A stretch of 64,000 nt of DNA from Mastigocoleus testarum BC008 (GCF_001456025.1 NZ_LMTZ01000107.1:1-64000), one strand, 5' to 3'. Shown: positions 48,080-56,943, numbered from the stretch's first letter. Notes: generated from the letters alone by a model not told the origin. Translations and numbers: made by a program.

Positions 48080-49507
48080 ATGAAAGAAAACACAATTGAT
48101 AACAAACCTGATTTTTTCTCCATACTCAAAAAATCTATCAAACAAGATATATTGCCAATACTTACTAACTTGCGCTTGGCAATATTTATGCTTCTAGTTA
48201 TTGCCTTATTTAGTATTAGTGGTACGGTTATCGAGCAAGGTGAATCTTTAGAATTTTATAAGACAAACTATCCTTTAGAACCTGCTTTATTTGGATTTTT
48301 AACTTGGAAAGTTATTTTAACCCTGGGTTTAGACCATGTTTATAGTACTTGGTGGTTTTTAGCATTATTGATTTTATTTGGTACGAGTATTACTGCTTGT
48401 AGCTTTACCAGACAGTTACCAGCATTAAAGCTTGCTCGAAAGTGGAAATTTTATAATAAACCCAAACAATTTAACAAACTAGCATTGAGTGCAGAGTTTA
48501 ATCTAGAAAATCAAAATAATGCATCAGTAGATAAACTCATTGAAAAATTGCATCAAAAAAACTACAAAGTTTTTCAAGAACAAGATAATGAAAATCTTTT
48601 ATACGCCCGAAAAGGAATTGTTGGACGTATTGGTCCAATTGTAGTTCATATCGGTATTATTGTGATTTTACTAGGATCGATTTTCGGAACCATGACCGGA
48701 TTTATTGGTCAAGAAATGATTCCTAGTGGTGAAACTTTTCAAGTCAAAAATATATATAATGCAGGACCTTTTGCAGATGCACAAATACCAAAAGATTGGG
48801 CAGTAAAAGTCAATCGTTTTTGGATTGATTATACCCCCAAAGGTGATGTCGATCAGTTTTACTCTGATTTATCAGTCGTAGATGAACAAGGGAAAGAATT
48901 AGATCGTCAAACTATTTTTGTTAATAAGCCTCTGCGTTACAAGGGTGTTACTTTTTACCAAACAAATTGGGGACTTTCTGCTGTTCGCGTCCAAATAAAT
49001 AATAGTCCTATCTTTCAGCTACCCATGGCTCCACTAAATACTAATGGAAATGGTCGCCTTTGGGGTACTTGGGTTCCAACAAAGCCAGATATGAGTGAAG
49101 GTGTATCTCTAATAGCAAAAGATTTACAAGGATTATTATTGGTTTACGATCCTAAAGGTAAATTAGCAAATACTGTTAGGACTGGAATGTCTGTCCAAGT
49201 TAATGGGGTTACATTAAAGGTCTTAGATGTTATTGGTTCTACTGGTTTGCAAATAAAAGCTGACCCGGGAGTTCCTGTGGTGTACGCAGGATTTGCTGTA
49301 TTAATGTTGGGTGTAGTAATGAGCTACTTCTCCCACTCTCAAGTTTGGGCTTTACAAGAAAATGGTTGTCTATATGTGGGGGGTAAAACTAATCGCGCTC
49401 AGGTAGTATTTGAAAGGGAAGTATTGGGAATTTTCGATAGTTTAAGTTCTTCATCCCAAACAGACGGTCGGGAAAAAGTTGCTGATTCAGTGGTTTCTAG
49501 CTCTTAA
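48080..49507 (+). CDS. ccs1: Ccs1/ResB-type cytochrome c biogenesis protein
   Basis: 475-residue membrane protein of system II cytochrome c maturation; with CcsA it moves and attaches haem. N-terminal LRLAIFMLLVIALFSISGTVIEQ, TWWFLALLILFGTSITACSF and GRIGPIVVHIGIIVILLGS are the conserved helices, the last with the functional His. A large outside domain includes KPLRYKGVTFYQTNWG, and a final helix YAGFAVLMLGVVMSYFSHSQVW ends the core. The Ser-rich C-terminal tail is variable in relatives. Confidence 0.95.
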   Translation: MKENTIDNKPDFFSILKKSIKQDILPILTNLRLAIFMLLVIALFSISGTVIEQGESLEFYKTNYPLEPALFGFLTWKVILTLGLDHVYSTWWFLALLILFGTSITACSFTRQLPALKLARKWKFYNKPKQFNKLALSAEFNLENQNNASVDKLIEKLHQKNYKVFQEQDNENLLYARKGIVGRIGPIVVHIGIIVILLGSIFGTMTGFIGQEMIPSGETFQVKNIYNAGPFADAQIPKDWAVKVNRFWIDYTPKGDVDQFYSDLSVVDEQGKELDRQTIFVNKPLRYKGVTFYQTNWGLSAVRVQINNSPIFQLPMAPLNTNGNGRLWGTWVPTKPDMSEGVSLIAKDLQGLLLVYDPKGKLANTVRTGMSVQVNGVTLKVLDVIGSTGLQIKADPGVPVVYAGFAVLMLGVVMSYFSHSQVWALQENGCLYVGGKTNRAQVVFEREVLGIFDSLSSSSQTDGREKVADSVVSSS

Positions 49508-49516
49508 ATTTTAGTT

Positions 49517-49625
49517 GTGGGTAATTGGTAATTGGTAATTGGTAACTGAGTTAACTGTTAACTGTAGCCCGTAAGGACGTGGCGTTAGCCATAAACTGAT
49601 AACTGTTTTATAATTACCAATTATC
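49517..49625. repeat. GTAATTG repeats and GC-rich repeat piece
   Basis: GGTAATTGGTAATTGGTAACTG units and AACTGATAACTG-type units surround a dispersed-repeat piece (GTAAGGACGTGGCGTTAGCC) between ccs1 and the convergent queF. Confidence 0.75.
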
Positions 49626-49632
49626 AACAATT

Positions 49633-50052
49633 CTACTTGTTTGATTTTTGGTGAGTTACTTCAACTACCGTATGTACGTTCCCACGCGGTGAAAAGTCTG
49701 CTTTAACAGTAATTTCTAAGGGATCGCAAGCAGAAACAAAATCATCCAAAATTTGGTTTGCAGATTCTTCGTGGGAAATATAGCGATCGCGGTAACTATT
49801 AATGTATAGCTTTAAAGCTTTAAGTTCTACTACCTTTTCATCAGGAACATAGTTAATGTAAATAGTTGCAAAATCAGGATATCCAGAAAACGGACATTTA
49901 CAGGTAAATTCTGGCAAAGAAATATCGATATTGTAGCGTCTTCCAATACGAGGATTTGGGAAAGTAATTAACTTACCTTCTGCAATCTCGCGTTCGCCAT
50001 ATTTCATTTCCGCAATAGGAAAGTTTGTACTTTCTGTAGAGGAGTCACTCAT
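49633..50052 (-). CDS. queF: NADPH-dependent preQ0 reductase
   Basis: 139-residue type I QueF that reduces 7-cyano-7-deazaguanine to preQ1 on the route to tRNA queuosine. The catalytic Cys is in FTCKCPFSGYPDFA, and VVELKALKLYINSYRDRYISHEE is the nitrile reductase motif. Length is typical of the small unimodular form. Confidence 0.96.
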   Translation of the reverse strand: MSDSSTESTNFPIAEMKYGEREIAEGKLITFPNPRIGRRYNIDISLPEFTCKCPFSGYPDFATIYINYVPDEKVVELKALKLYINSYRDRYISHEESANQILDDFVSACDPLEITVKADFSPRGNVHTVVEVTHQKSNK

Positions 50053-50179
50053 GAGCTTTTATATATTTATATCAATCGCAAATATTCAAATCTGAGCAGT
50101 TATTTCTTCATATACTCAAAAAAATTTGAGTTTAGAATGAGAGAGCTTTTATGGTGAAAAAGTTAATTTCGAGTTGATT

Positions 50180-50590
50180 TCAAAAATCTAATTCTTGCTT
50201 CTCCCAGTCCGGGCAATTATCATCATCCCGTCCATGGGGGTGCATAGCGCAGACTAGTAGATTACCATTATACACTTGACCATGATAATGCTGACACCCA
50301 ATACAAGCAGGATTATTTTGTGCTGTAGCTTCTACTGGATAAGGAAAACTTGACTCAAATTCATCATCTAAAATATCTTCAAAGTTCCAATCAAAATCAG
50401 AAATCGGTTCTGTTATTTCTTGTAAATACTCGTCAACTTCAGTGATGATGAAATACTGTACTTGTTCGATCGTTTCCTCCGTAAATTCAACAAAACTATC
50501 GGCAATCTCTGTTACCCCTTCAAAAAAACGTTCTACCTCATCAGCTACAGTTTGTACAGTTTCCCAGAAATCCTGTTGCCATTTGTCCAT
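50180..50590 (-). CDS. Conserved hypothetical Cys-motif protein
   Basis: 136 residues. An acidic N-terminal part of predicted amphipathic helices (FWETVQTVADEVERFFEGVT) is followed by a C-terminal motif with four Cys and several His (CIGCQHYHG, LVCAMHPHG, NCPDW), which looks like a metal or Fe-S site. It resembles small conserved cyanobacterial proteins, but I know of no function. ATG start at 50590; it stands alone. Confidence 0.75.
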   Translation of the reverse strand: MDKWQQDFWETVQTVADEVERFFEGVTEIADSFVEFTEETIEQVQYFIITEVDEYLQEITEPISDFDWNFEDILDDEFESSFPYPVEATAQNNPACIGCQHYHGQVYNGNLLVCAMHPHGRDDDNCPDWEKQELDF

Positions 50591-50927
50591 AATCTAGAAT
50601 TCCTTAATGTTTAATTTTCGGATTGGGTTCAACATAACACTTGCCCAGATTAAACCAATTAGATGTTCAATGGCACTTGTATCAAAATTCAGCACACTAA
50701 GTTATCCATTAATTCTCATGATATCCCTATATTATTACTAATTTTTTTGGTCAATTTTTTAATGAAGCGATTTCATCTATATATCTTATGAATAACAATT
50801 TAAGACGCAATACATTATGTCCCTACATTAAACATAATATATTACGTCTATGAATCAAAAATAATTACTTAAATTTGAGAGTATTTTTGCTTTAAAATTT
50901 AATTTGACTTAACAAGCAATAAATTTA
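50591..50927. other. AT-rich spacer with inverted repeat
   Basis: No gene. GACGCAATACATTATG (50804-50819) and CATAATATATTACGTC (50833-50848) form a near-perfect 16-bp stem with a 13-base loop. It resembles the GTAGAGACG...CGTCTC family of palindromic repeats also seen near 20758 and 61862. Confidence 0.6.
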
Positions 50928-51344
50928 CTATCGATCGCGTTGTAAGCGTCTCAACTCTTCTTGTAAATCTAGGACTTGTTGTCGTAAATTATCTACATTC
51001 TGATTCCCACCAGCATTAGAGTTTTGTGAGTTGGATGATTCCTCTTCAGTATCTTCCAAAATTTCAATTTGACGCGGTTGGCTGGAAGTTTTTTCTTGAG
51101 GACTATTAATAGTAGAAGAAGGATTTTGAGCTTGTTTCATCATATCTTCCACAAAGCGGCGAGCTTCATCTGTTGTCATCTCACCTCTTTCAACCATTTC
51201 ATCAGCTAGTTTTTGGACCTGCGATCGCAATTCGGACAGTTTACTGCCAGCCTTTTCTCCCGCATAGGCAGCTAAACCAACTCCAAGATAAACCGCTTTC
51301 TGAATAATATCTCCAAAACCAGGCATTATGGCGCTCATCTTCAC
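50928..51344 (-). CDS. Phasin-like coiled-coil protein
   Basis: 138 residues. Residues 5-70 resemble phasin/PhaF-type regions (IIQKAVYLGVGLAAYAGEKA, then ELRSQVQKLADEMVERGEMTTDEARRF). They are followed by a Ser/Gln/Asn-rich linker and a C-terminal helix (VLDLQEELRRLQRD). Such proteins may coat polyhydroxyalkanoate granules or act as general coiled-coil factors. The assignment is by pattern only. It is close to and on the same strand as the SRP RNA gene. Confidence 0.7.
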   Translation of the reverse strand: MKMSAIMPGFGDIIQKAVYLGVGLAAYAGEKAGSKLSELRSQVQKLADEMVERGEMTTDEARRFVEDMMKQAQNPSSTINSPQEKTSSQPRQIEILEDTEEESSNSQNSNAGGNQNVDNLRQQVLDLQEELRRLQRDR

Positions 51345-51353
51345 AAGAACTAG

Positions 51354-51451
51354 GAGACCCGGAGACTACGCCTACCACAAGCATCCCGTATTGCTGCTAC
51401 CTTCCGGTCCTGACAAGGTTTGGGCGTTGAAGTTGCATAGATCCGAGTCAT
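51354..51451 (-). ncRNA. ffs: Signal recognition particle RNA, 4.5S type
   Basis: The minus strand carries the universally conserved SRP core GTCAGGACCGGAAGGTAGCA, with the GGAA tetraloop and the internal-loop bases that bind Ffh. The outer stem forms between GACTCGGA (from 51449) and TCCGGGTC (to 51356) with one G-U pair. Length near 97 nt fits bacterial small SRP RNA; exact ends are estimated from the stem. Confidence 0.93.
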
Positions 51452-51453
51452 AA

Positions 51454-51480
51454 ATAGCATAGCATTTAATTTCGAAACTG
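51454..51480 (-). promoter_or_regulatory. Likely promoter of the SRP RNA gene
   Basis: On the minus strand a TATGCTAT box ends about 6-7 bases before the predicted RNA start, preceded by TTCGAA about 12-13 bases upstream. The -10 is good; the -35 is weak. Confidence 0.4.
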
Positions 51481-51486
51481 TGTGAA

Positions 51487-51753
51487 TTATTCCACAACAA
51501 TTTTCCATTCATAAATTACATAATCAACGCATTCGTTTTCTACCAAGGGATCGCGCGCCACAATTTCTTTGGCTTCTTCCATTGATGCAGCTTCAAATAA
51601 CATCATTCCACCTCCCCTTTTTGCCCAGTACCCAGTCTTAGCGCGATGACCTTTAGCAATCAAATCCCGTACAAAATTTTTATGGGCATCCACATGTTCG
51701 TCAAACATGGACTTCTCAACTTTGCCTGCTTCAATTTTCACAAACCAGGGCAT
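51487..51753 (-). CDS. YciI-family protein
   Basis: 88-residue ferredoxin-like-fold protein. The pattern PWFVKIEAGKVEKSMFDEHVDAHKNFV, with His and Asp in a pocket, and the end EIVARDPLVENECVDYVIYEW fit the YciI/YCII family, which has diverse or unknown roles. It is monocistronic next to the SRP RNA. Confidence 0.9.
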   Translation of the reverse strand: MPWFVKIEAGKVEKSMFDEHVDAHKNFVRDLIAKGHRAKTGYWAKRGGGMMLFEAASMEEAKEIVARDPLVENECVDYVIYEWKIVVE

Positions 51754-51945
51754 TCACTTGCATCCTCTCAACTTCCTCTAATATATTGTCTGTCATCGAC
51801 ATCAGCAAAATTTGAAATAATTTCAGTTTCAATTTTAAGTTTTTATTCTGAAGCTTTGAGTTTTGTAAAGCTTCAAAGTATTGTGTTGTGTCAGATTATA
51901 TTTGGAAGATTTAGGCTACAGTTTTAATGCCAATAGTAAAATCCA

Positions 51946-52491
51946 ATGAGCTTATTTTTTGTTGCCCTCTTACCACCTCAAGATATTCAAGATTACGCGA
52001 CCCAAATAAAGCAACACTTTGCTGATACATATAATGCTCGGCATGCTTTTAGGTCTCCACCCCACATTACTTTACAACCACCTTTTAAATGGGAAGACGC
52101 TCATATATCAATTATTGAAGAATGTTTGCAAGAATTTGCCCTAACAAGAAGTTCTTTACTAGTTACGCTTAACGGTTATGGTGCTTTTATCCCCCATGTT
52201 ATTTATATAAATGTTGATAAAACCCCAAATTTATTAGCTTTGCAGACTGAATTGATGGCAAACTTAGAGAACCAATTAGGTATAGTTGACAAAGTTTCTA
52301 AAACTCGTGCCTTTACACCCCACATGACTGTTGCTTTTAAAGACTTGAAGCGTAAAAGTTTCCAGACAGCATGGCAAGAGTTTGAAAGACGAGAGTTACA
52401 TTTTGAGTTTATTGTGGATAAATTAACCCTACTTATACATAAGGATAAATCCTGGCATATTAAATCTGAGTTTCTATTTTGCAAGAGATAA
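51946..52491 (+). CDS. 2'-5' RNA ligase/2H phosphoesterase family protein
   Basis: 181 residues. Two HxT motifs, HITLQPPFKW (~41) and HMTVAFKD (~127), define the 2H phosphoesterase (LigT/ThpR) superfamily, which acts on 2',3'-cyclic phosphates or 2'-5' bonds in RNA. LFFVALLPPQDIQDYATQIK at the N-terminus is typical. The physiological substrate is unknown. Confidence 0.9.
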   Translation: MSLFFVALLPPQDIQDYATQIKQHFADTYNARHAFRSPPHITLQPPFKWEDAHISIIEECLQEFALTRSSLLVTLNGYGAFIPHVIYINVDKTPNLLALQTELMANLENQLGIVDKVSKTRAFTPHMTVAFKDLKRKSFQTAWQEFERRELHFEFIVDKLTLLIHKDKSWHIKSEFLFCKR

Positions 52492-53018
52492 GCGTTTACT
52501 ATGACTAATGAGATATTTGACACAGGTGCCTATACTTCAATCATGCTATACCAAAATATCAATTATCTTTATCTAATAATCAGATTTTGGTAATAAAAAT
52601 TGATAAACCCTTTAAAAGAGCTAGTAAAGAATTTCGTCATGGAGAGCCTTCTTCAATATTTGTAGAAACACCATCAGGATTTGTTGCTTTTGGACCAGAT
52701 CATCCTATTTAGTTTCCACTACTACCTGATTGATATGTTGCAACAAGCCCGTTTGAATATATCCCCTTTTTAAACAAAACCCCTTTTTCCTTATCACAAA
52801 AACTGTTGTCCCTCTGCGTGATTAATAAAAAAGGGGATATTTAATCTTTTGATATTATTAAGCTAAACTTGTCCCAAAAAAATGTTTAGTTTCTACTGTT
52901 AAAAAGTATAATGCCACCAGGTTTCAATATTTGTATCTAAAATCGCCTGACATACAAACTGAAGTAAGATAAGATACAACCCAAAACCTCATCATTTGTG
53001 GTGAAGAATTGGGAAGCC
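52492..53018. other. Spacer with a possible gene fragment
   Basis: Besides the fragment at 52533-52712, the region has an imperfect repeat (CCCCTTTTT...AAAAAGGGG, about 52763-52840) that could form a hairpin. Nothing else is recognised. Confidence 0.4.
52533..52712 (+). pseudogene. Possible gene remnant without start codon
   Basis: A frame with protein-like composition (NQILVIKIDKPFKRASKEFR, then GEPSSIFVETPSGFVAFGPD) runs to a TAG at 52710. It has no ATG, GTG or TTG in a sensible place and a TGA just upstream. It may be the tail of a lost gene; I do not recognise the family. Confidence 0.3.
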
Positions 53019-53888
53019 ATGCTCAAAAAGTTAACAATTACGCTAACCTTGTTAGCAAATCCACTATTATTTACTTTTGGTATTCACTCGCCAGCTATTG
53101 CTAGAAAAATTATTGCTCAGAAAATCGATTGTTCTTCAGCTAGCAGCACAACAGAAATCAAATACTGTTCCTTGAAAAACTACCAAGAAGCAGATGCAAA
53201 GCTCAATCAGATGTACCAAAGAATTATTGGTCGCGTCAGTGGGGAGCAACAAAAAATACTGATTACCGCTCAGCAAGCATGGATAAAGTTTCGCGATCGC
53301 AACTGTAATTTTGAAACCTATCGTTCCCGTAGTGGTACTGGCTATGAGATATTTCGTAATGGCTGTCTCGAAAGGTTAACAGAACAACGCACAGCAGATT
53401 TGGAAAAATATCTTTCTTTGCAAGATGACTTTAAGGAAAAAAGAGTATCTAAGTTAGCAGTTAGTCAATTACCGGATGGTAATTACCGCTATGTTACCGC
53501 AGATTTACCACCTCCACCAGATATTATCAAAGATAACGATCTAGTGAAAGCTGGCGGTTATTACTTTTTATTCCGCAAAATAGGTAACAAAGTGACAGGT
53601 ATATTGCATCAAATTGATTCGGAAAATAATATTTGCATTACTGGTCGAATCAATCAAAATCAAATTATAGGTGAAGCCATTGAATATTATGAACCAAACA
53701 TAAGACAACCTAGAGTTCTTACTACAGGATCAGAATTTGTAATTTGGGATAATGAAGGTAAACTGAAAGTAAGAAATGGTAGAAAAGTGGGTCGGGATGT
53801 GAAATATAGTGATGTCAATTTGAATCTCAAGTTATTTAACCCAATAAATGCTGGAAGTCAAATTCCTCCTCGTTCTTGTCGTCGCTAA
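53019..53888 (+). CDS. Secreted LprI-like (DUF1311) protein
   Basis: About 289 residues from the ATG at 53019 (MLKKLTITLTLL), preferred because a signal peptide begins there; a GTG lies 21 bases upstream. The mature N-terminal part has the DUF1311/LprI pattern: DCSSASSTTEIKYCSLKNYQ, ADAKLNQMYQRI, QQAWIKFRDRNCNFE, GTGYEIFRNGCLERLT, with paired Cys. In mycobacteria LprI inhibits lysozyme; that role cannot be assumed here. The C-terminal ~150 residues are beta-rich and unassigned. Confidence 0.85.
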   Translation: MLKKLTITLTLLANPLLFTFGIHSPAIARKIIAQKIDCSSASSTTEIKYCSLKNYQEADAKLNQMYQRIIGRVSGEQQKILITAQQAWIKFRDRNCNFETYRSRSGTGYEIFRNGCLERLTEQRTADLEKYLSLQDDFKEKRVSKLAVSQLPDGNYRYVTADLPPPPDIIKDNDLVKAGGYYFLFRKIGNKVTGILHQIDSENNICITGRINQNQIIGEAIEYYEPNIRQPRVLTTGSEFVIWDNEGKLKVRNGRKVGRDVKYSDVNLNLKLFNPINAGSQIPPRSCRR

Positions 53889-54096
53889 CCTAATTATTAC
53901 TTGTTGTTATTATAAAGCTTATGCCTCCAAGAATACTGGAGTTATAGGCTTATTTTATACGTAATTGTCTTTTTAAGAGACTCATAGATCAAATCAATTT
54001 AAATTAAATCTAGTTCTTAGTAATCCAAAACACCTAATTGATAATTAATAACCAATAACTGATAATTGATAACTGATACTCAAACATTAATGCTTT

Positions 54097-55233
54097 ATGA
54101 CTGCTGCTTTGGAAAGTCAACAAGAGATAATTGGTGTAGCGGTTGTGGGAACTGGATTTGGAAAAAAAGTCCACATTCCTGGTCTACAAGCACATCCCCG
54201 AACTAAGGTTATTGCTGTTTACAACCGCGATTTGGAGAAAGCTAAAAAAATAGCTATAGAAAATCAAATCCCCCATGCTTGCGATCGCATGGAAGATATT
54301 CTAAAAATACCTGAAGTACAGGCTGTGAGTATTTCCACACCGCCATTTTTACATTACGAAATGGCAAAAGCTGTAATCCAAGCAGGAAAACATTTATTGC
54401 TGGAAAAACCTGTAACTCTTAAGGTACAAGAAGCGAAAGAATTATACCATTTAGCACAATCTAACTCTGTAATTGCTACGGTTGATTTTGAATTTCGCTT
54501 TGTCCCAGGATGGCAATTTTTTGCAGAATTACTTAAGTCGGGATACGTTGGGAAAAAAAGATTAATAAAAATCGATTGGCTAGGTTCTTCTCGCGCAAAT
54601 CCAGAACGTGCTTGGAACTGGTATTCACGAAAAGATTTGGGTGGAGGTGCTTTAGGTTCTTTAGGTTCCCACACCTTTGATTATATTCACTGGTTATTTG
54701 GTGAAGCGAACAGATTAAATGCTAGATTTGCTACTGCAATTTCTCAGCGTCCAGAACCTTCTACTGGTGAGCTTAAAGTTGTTGATAGCGATGATACTTG
54801 CATGCTAATGCTAGAGTTGGCTGATGGTACACCTTGTCAAATTTCTATAAGTGCAGTTGTTCGCGCGTCTCGAACCCATTGGGTAGAAGTATATGGAGAT
54901 GAGGGTACGTTAGTTTTGGGTAGCGAAAACCAAAAAGATTATATTCACGGATTTCACGTTTGGGGAGCCAAAGCAGGAAAACCTTTAGCTGAAATTAAAA
55001 TTCCCAATCGTTTAATTTTCAAAAATAATCATGCTGATGGACGCATCAGTGCTTTCATAAGAGTTGTAGAACAATGGGTAAATGCTATGGATCGCAGAGA
55101 ACCGCTAATTTCAAGTCTGCGTGAAGGGGTTTATTCTCAGCTACTAATGGATTTATCTCATAAATCTAATGAAACATTAAATTGGGTTAATGTACCCCAA
55201 TTATCTAATTATATTGATGATACCCTCTATTAA
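54097..55233 (+). CDS. Gfo/Idh/MocA-family oxidoreductase
   Basis: 378 residues. An NAD(P)-binding Rossmann motif GVAVVGTGFGKKVH (residues ~13-26) is followed by STPPFLHYEMAKAVIQAGKHLLLEKP, containing the EKP lysine of this family. A second-domain motif GSLGSHTFDYIHWLFG carries the catalytic His. Substrate unknown; typically a sugar or cyclitol. A repeat-like spacer of ~200 bases precedes it; it is monocistronic. Confidence 0.92.
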   Translation: MTAALESQQEIIGVAVVGTGFGKKVHIPGLQAHPRTKVIAVYNRDLEKAKKIAIENQIPHACDRMEDILKIPEVQAVSISTPPFLHYEMAKAVIQAGKHLLLEKPVTLKVQEAKELYHLAQSNSVIATVDFEFRFVPGWQFFAELLKSGYVGKKRLIKIDWLGSSRANPERAWNWYSRKDLGGGALGSLGSHTFDYIHWLFGEANRLNARFATAISQRPEPSTGELKVVDSDDTCMLMLELADGTPCQISISAVVRASRTHWVEVYGDEGTLVLGSENQKDYIHGFHVWGAKAGKPLAEIKIPNRLIFKNNHADGRISAFIRVVEQWVNAMDRREPLISSLREGVYSQLLMDLSHKSNETLNWVNVPQLSNYIDDTLY

Positions 55234-55241
55234 GAAAACAT

Positions 55242-55333
55242 GGTGTTGCTGAATCATGGGGTGATTTCGACCTATTTTGAACGAATTATTAATAGTTTTA
55301 GGTGCTGATTCATCCCACATTTATGCAACGCCG
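55242..55333. mobile_element. Remnant or MITE with GGCGTTGC-type ends
   Basis: GGTGTTGCTGAATCATGGGG at the left and GCAACGCC at the right (one mismatch over eight bases) match the end type of common cyanobacterial insertion sequences. Inner bases also pair (AATCATGGGGTGA with TGATTCATCCCA). No coding sequence. Confidence 0.4.
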
Positions 55334-55561
55334 AAAATATATTCTCAAGTTATCGCCAATATACAACACCTCACTTCATCAGATTGGTGACAGCTGTATT
55401 ATTTTCTGCACATATCTACGAGACATCTGCTAGTAAATCAAGCAGAAACATAGATCGATAATCACAAAGGAGTCATTCGTGTCAACTTATGATTGACAGA
55501 ACTTTTTTTTCGATGTAATTTGAATGTTATAAACTCTAAATTGCTTCATGAATCAAAAATC

Positions 55562-55605
55562 AAAAGCAAGTCGTCTTTAGTTTATTTATTTACGACTTGT
55601 TTTTG
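55562..55605. terminator. Bidirectional terminator-like hairpin
   Basis: CAAGTCGT (55567-55574) and ACGACTTG (55592-55599) form a perfect stem flanked by A residues before and T residues after, so it could terminate transcription from either side. Confidence 0.55.
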
Positions 55606-55841
55606 ATATTATTTCTTATTTTTACATTCAAGATTTAAATAGATAGTCACCTGAAATTTTTATTAGCAAGCTTTTTACAGTATTTAAATTATTGCTACCT
55701 ATTTTTTGAAATATTTCTATTGTCGCGAAGTGGTGCTGACATATTTAGTTTAGGATTTTTAGGTCTTACCCATCGGGTCGATTAGTTATTTAATTGTTAG
55801 CCAAAATTATAAATATAAAGACATTTTATAAATATAAATAA

Positions 55842-55935
55842 ATAGGCAGTTTCTTTAGTTATTGGATAAACCAAAAGTCTTTTTGGAAGGAGACAACGCC
55901 CGTGGGCGAGAGTTCGTTACCAAAACTGCCTAATA
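55842..55935. repeat. 90-bp element with perfect 10-bp inverted ends
   Basis: TAGGCAGTTT at the left and AAACTGCCTA at the right enclose about 70 bases that include the GC-rich hairpin GCCCGTGGGC and GGAAGGAGACAAC. It may be a small mobile repeat or a structured RNA; it contains no open frame of note. Confidence 0.5.
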
Positions 55936-56139
55936 TTTTTCTGCCAACCTCTACTAGTGGAATACTGCAGTGGTTGATATAGAACCTACACAAATATCTA
56001 CTATGAAGCTGGTGAAGTGGTAACGTTTTAACAAAGAGATATTAATGTAAATGAGTACATTAAACCACCATATAATACCCTATCAGACTAGGTGATTCCG
56101 AAAGAAATTAACTATGATTGACTTTAGGGTATTTGTTAA

Positions 56140-56361
56140 TTAGTCATCACCACCAAAGATGCTTGGGTACAGCTGCTGAAGAAAATCGAAATACTGCTTC
56201 TGTAGAAATAGTTGATATGGGTCTAATCCACCACCTTGAGGAGTACCAAATCCGGGAATACCTGGCTGTTGAGGAGCACCATCTCCACCTGAAATTGTTG
56301 CTTGCTCTTCTCCGTTTATATCTTCAACGATTAAGTGTTCGAAGTTGGTATTATCTTTCAT
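56140..56361 (-). CDS. Double-glycine leader peptide, copy 3
   Basis: 73-residue precursor-type peptide. The leader (FEHLIVEDINGEEQATISGG) ends in Gly25-Gly26, the usual cut site of C39-peptidase ABC exporters. The 47-residue core is rich in Pro, Gly, Gln and aromatic residues: QQPGIPGFG, then GGLDPYQLFLQKQYFDFLQQ and a YPSIFGGDD end. It differs from copies 1 and 2 mainly by lacking one GIPGFGG-type unit. It has no Cys, Ser or Thr in the core apart from one Ser, so lanthionines are unlikely. The function is unknown; its own upstream repeat suggests separate transcription. Confidence 0.8.
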   Translation of the reverse strand: MKDNTNFEHLIVEDINGEEQATISGGDGAPQQPGIPGFGTPQGGGLDPYQLFLQKQYFDFLQQLYPSIFGGDD

Positions 56362-56602
56362 TGCTTATTACCTCTAAATTGCTTTTGAATCACTCTAAAA
56401 GTTGTAGGAAGCTGTTGTTTCCTTAACTTATCTATTAGCACTATATGTTGTACAAACATTTGTTTTGAAGCTAATGAAGTGCTAATTTTTCCAACACAGA
56501 GATAATATGGTAAATGAGTAAATCAAATTACCATATTATCTCCTATCAGACTAGGTGATTCCCAAATAAATTACCTATGATTGACTTTAGGGTGTTTGCT
56601 AA
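56362..56602. repeat. Spacer unit of the peptide array
   Basis: Nearly the same as 56843-57115: CTATTAGCACTATATGTTGT, a perfect hairpin GATAATATGGTAA / TTACCATATTATC (about 56501-56542), and TATCAGACTAGGTGATTCC. The array therefore arose by duplication of a ~480-bp unit that includes gene and control region. Confidence 0.8.
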
Positions 56603-56842
56603 TTAGTCTCCACCACCAAAGATGCTTGGGTACTGCTGCTGAAGAAAATCGAAGTACTGCTTTTGTAGAAATAGTTGATATGGGTCTAATCCACCAATTT
56701 GAGGACCACCAAATCCAGGAATCCCACCAAATCCAGGAATCCCTGGCTGTTGAGGAGAACCGTCTCCACCTGAAATTGTTGCTTGCTCTTCTCCGTTTAT
56801 ATCTTCAACGATTAAGTGTTCAAAGTTGGTATTATCGTTCAT
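56603..56842 (-). CDS. Double-glycine leader peptide, copy 2
   Basis: 79-residue paralogue with a leader almost identical to that of copy 3 (TNFEHLIVEDINGEEQATIS, then GG at 25-26). The core of 53 residues contains GIPGFGGIPGFGGPQIGG followed by the conserved tail LDPYQLFLQKQYFDFLQQQY and FGGGD. A ribosome binding AGAGGT lies about ten bases upstream. It is probably processed and exported like cyanobacterial bacteriocin-type peptides, but no exporter or modifying gene is in the window. Confidence 0.8.
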   Translation of the reverse strand: MNDNTNFEHLIVEDINGEEQATISGGDGSPQQPGIPGFGGIPGFGGPQIGGLDPYQLFLQKQYFDFLQQQYPSIFGGGD

Positions 56843-56911
56843 TGCTTACTTACCTCTAAATTGCTTTTGAACCACTCTAAAAACTACAGGAAGCTGTTGT
56901 TTCCTTAACTT

Positions 56912-56943
56912 ATATCGATTCCGGCACAGCCGGAATTGATATT
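56912..56943. repeat. Palindrome inserted in one array spacer
   Basis: ATCGATTCCGGC ACA GCCGGAATTGAT forms a 12-bp stem (one mismatch) and is present only here. The equivalent spot at 56430 reads directly from CCTTAACTTA into TCTATTAGCA, so about 30 bases were inserted after duplication. Confidence 0.75.

Larger units (their letters stand above)
55234..56139. other. Spacer with repeat-like elements and terminator
   Basis: About 900 bases without a gene. It holds an inverted-end element at 55242-55333, a hairpin terminator at 55562-55605, and a 90-bp inverted-end element at 55842-55935. The stretch 56040-56110 belongs to the downstream end of the peptide-array repeat unit. Confidence 0.6.

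Noticed and set aside
55842..55935. Calling this element a glutamine or other known riboswitch
   Set aside because: The conserved bases of the riboswitch classes I know are not present, and it is not placed directly before a suitable gene.
56118..56426. Plus-strand frames over the peptide array (also 56581-56859 and 57109-57399)
   Set aside because: They are antisense to the double-glycine peptides; their similarity only mirrors the minus-strand paralogues.
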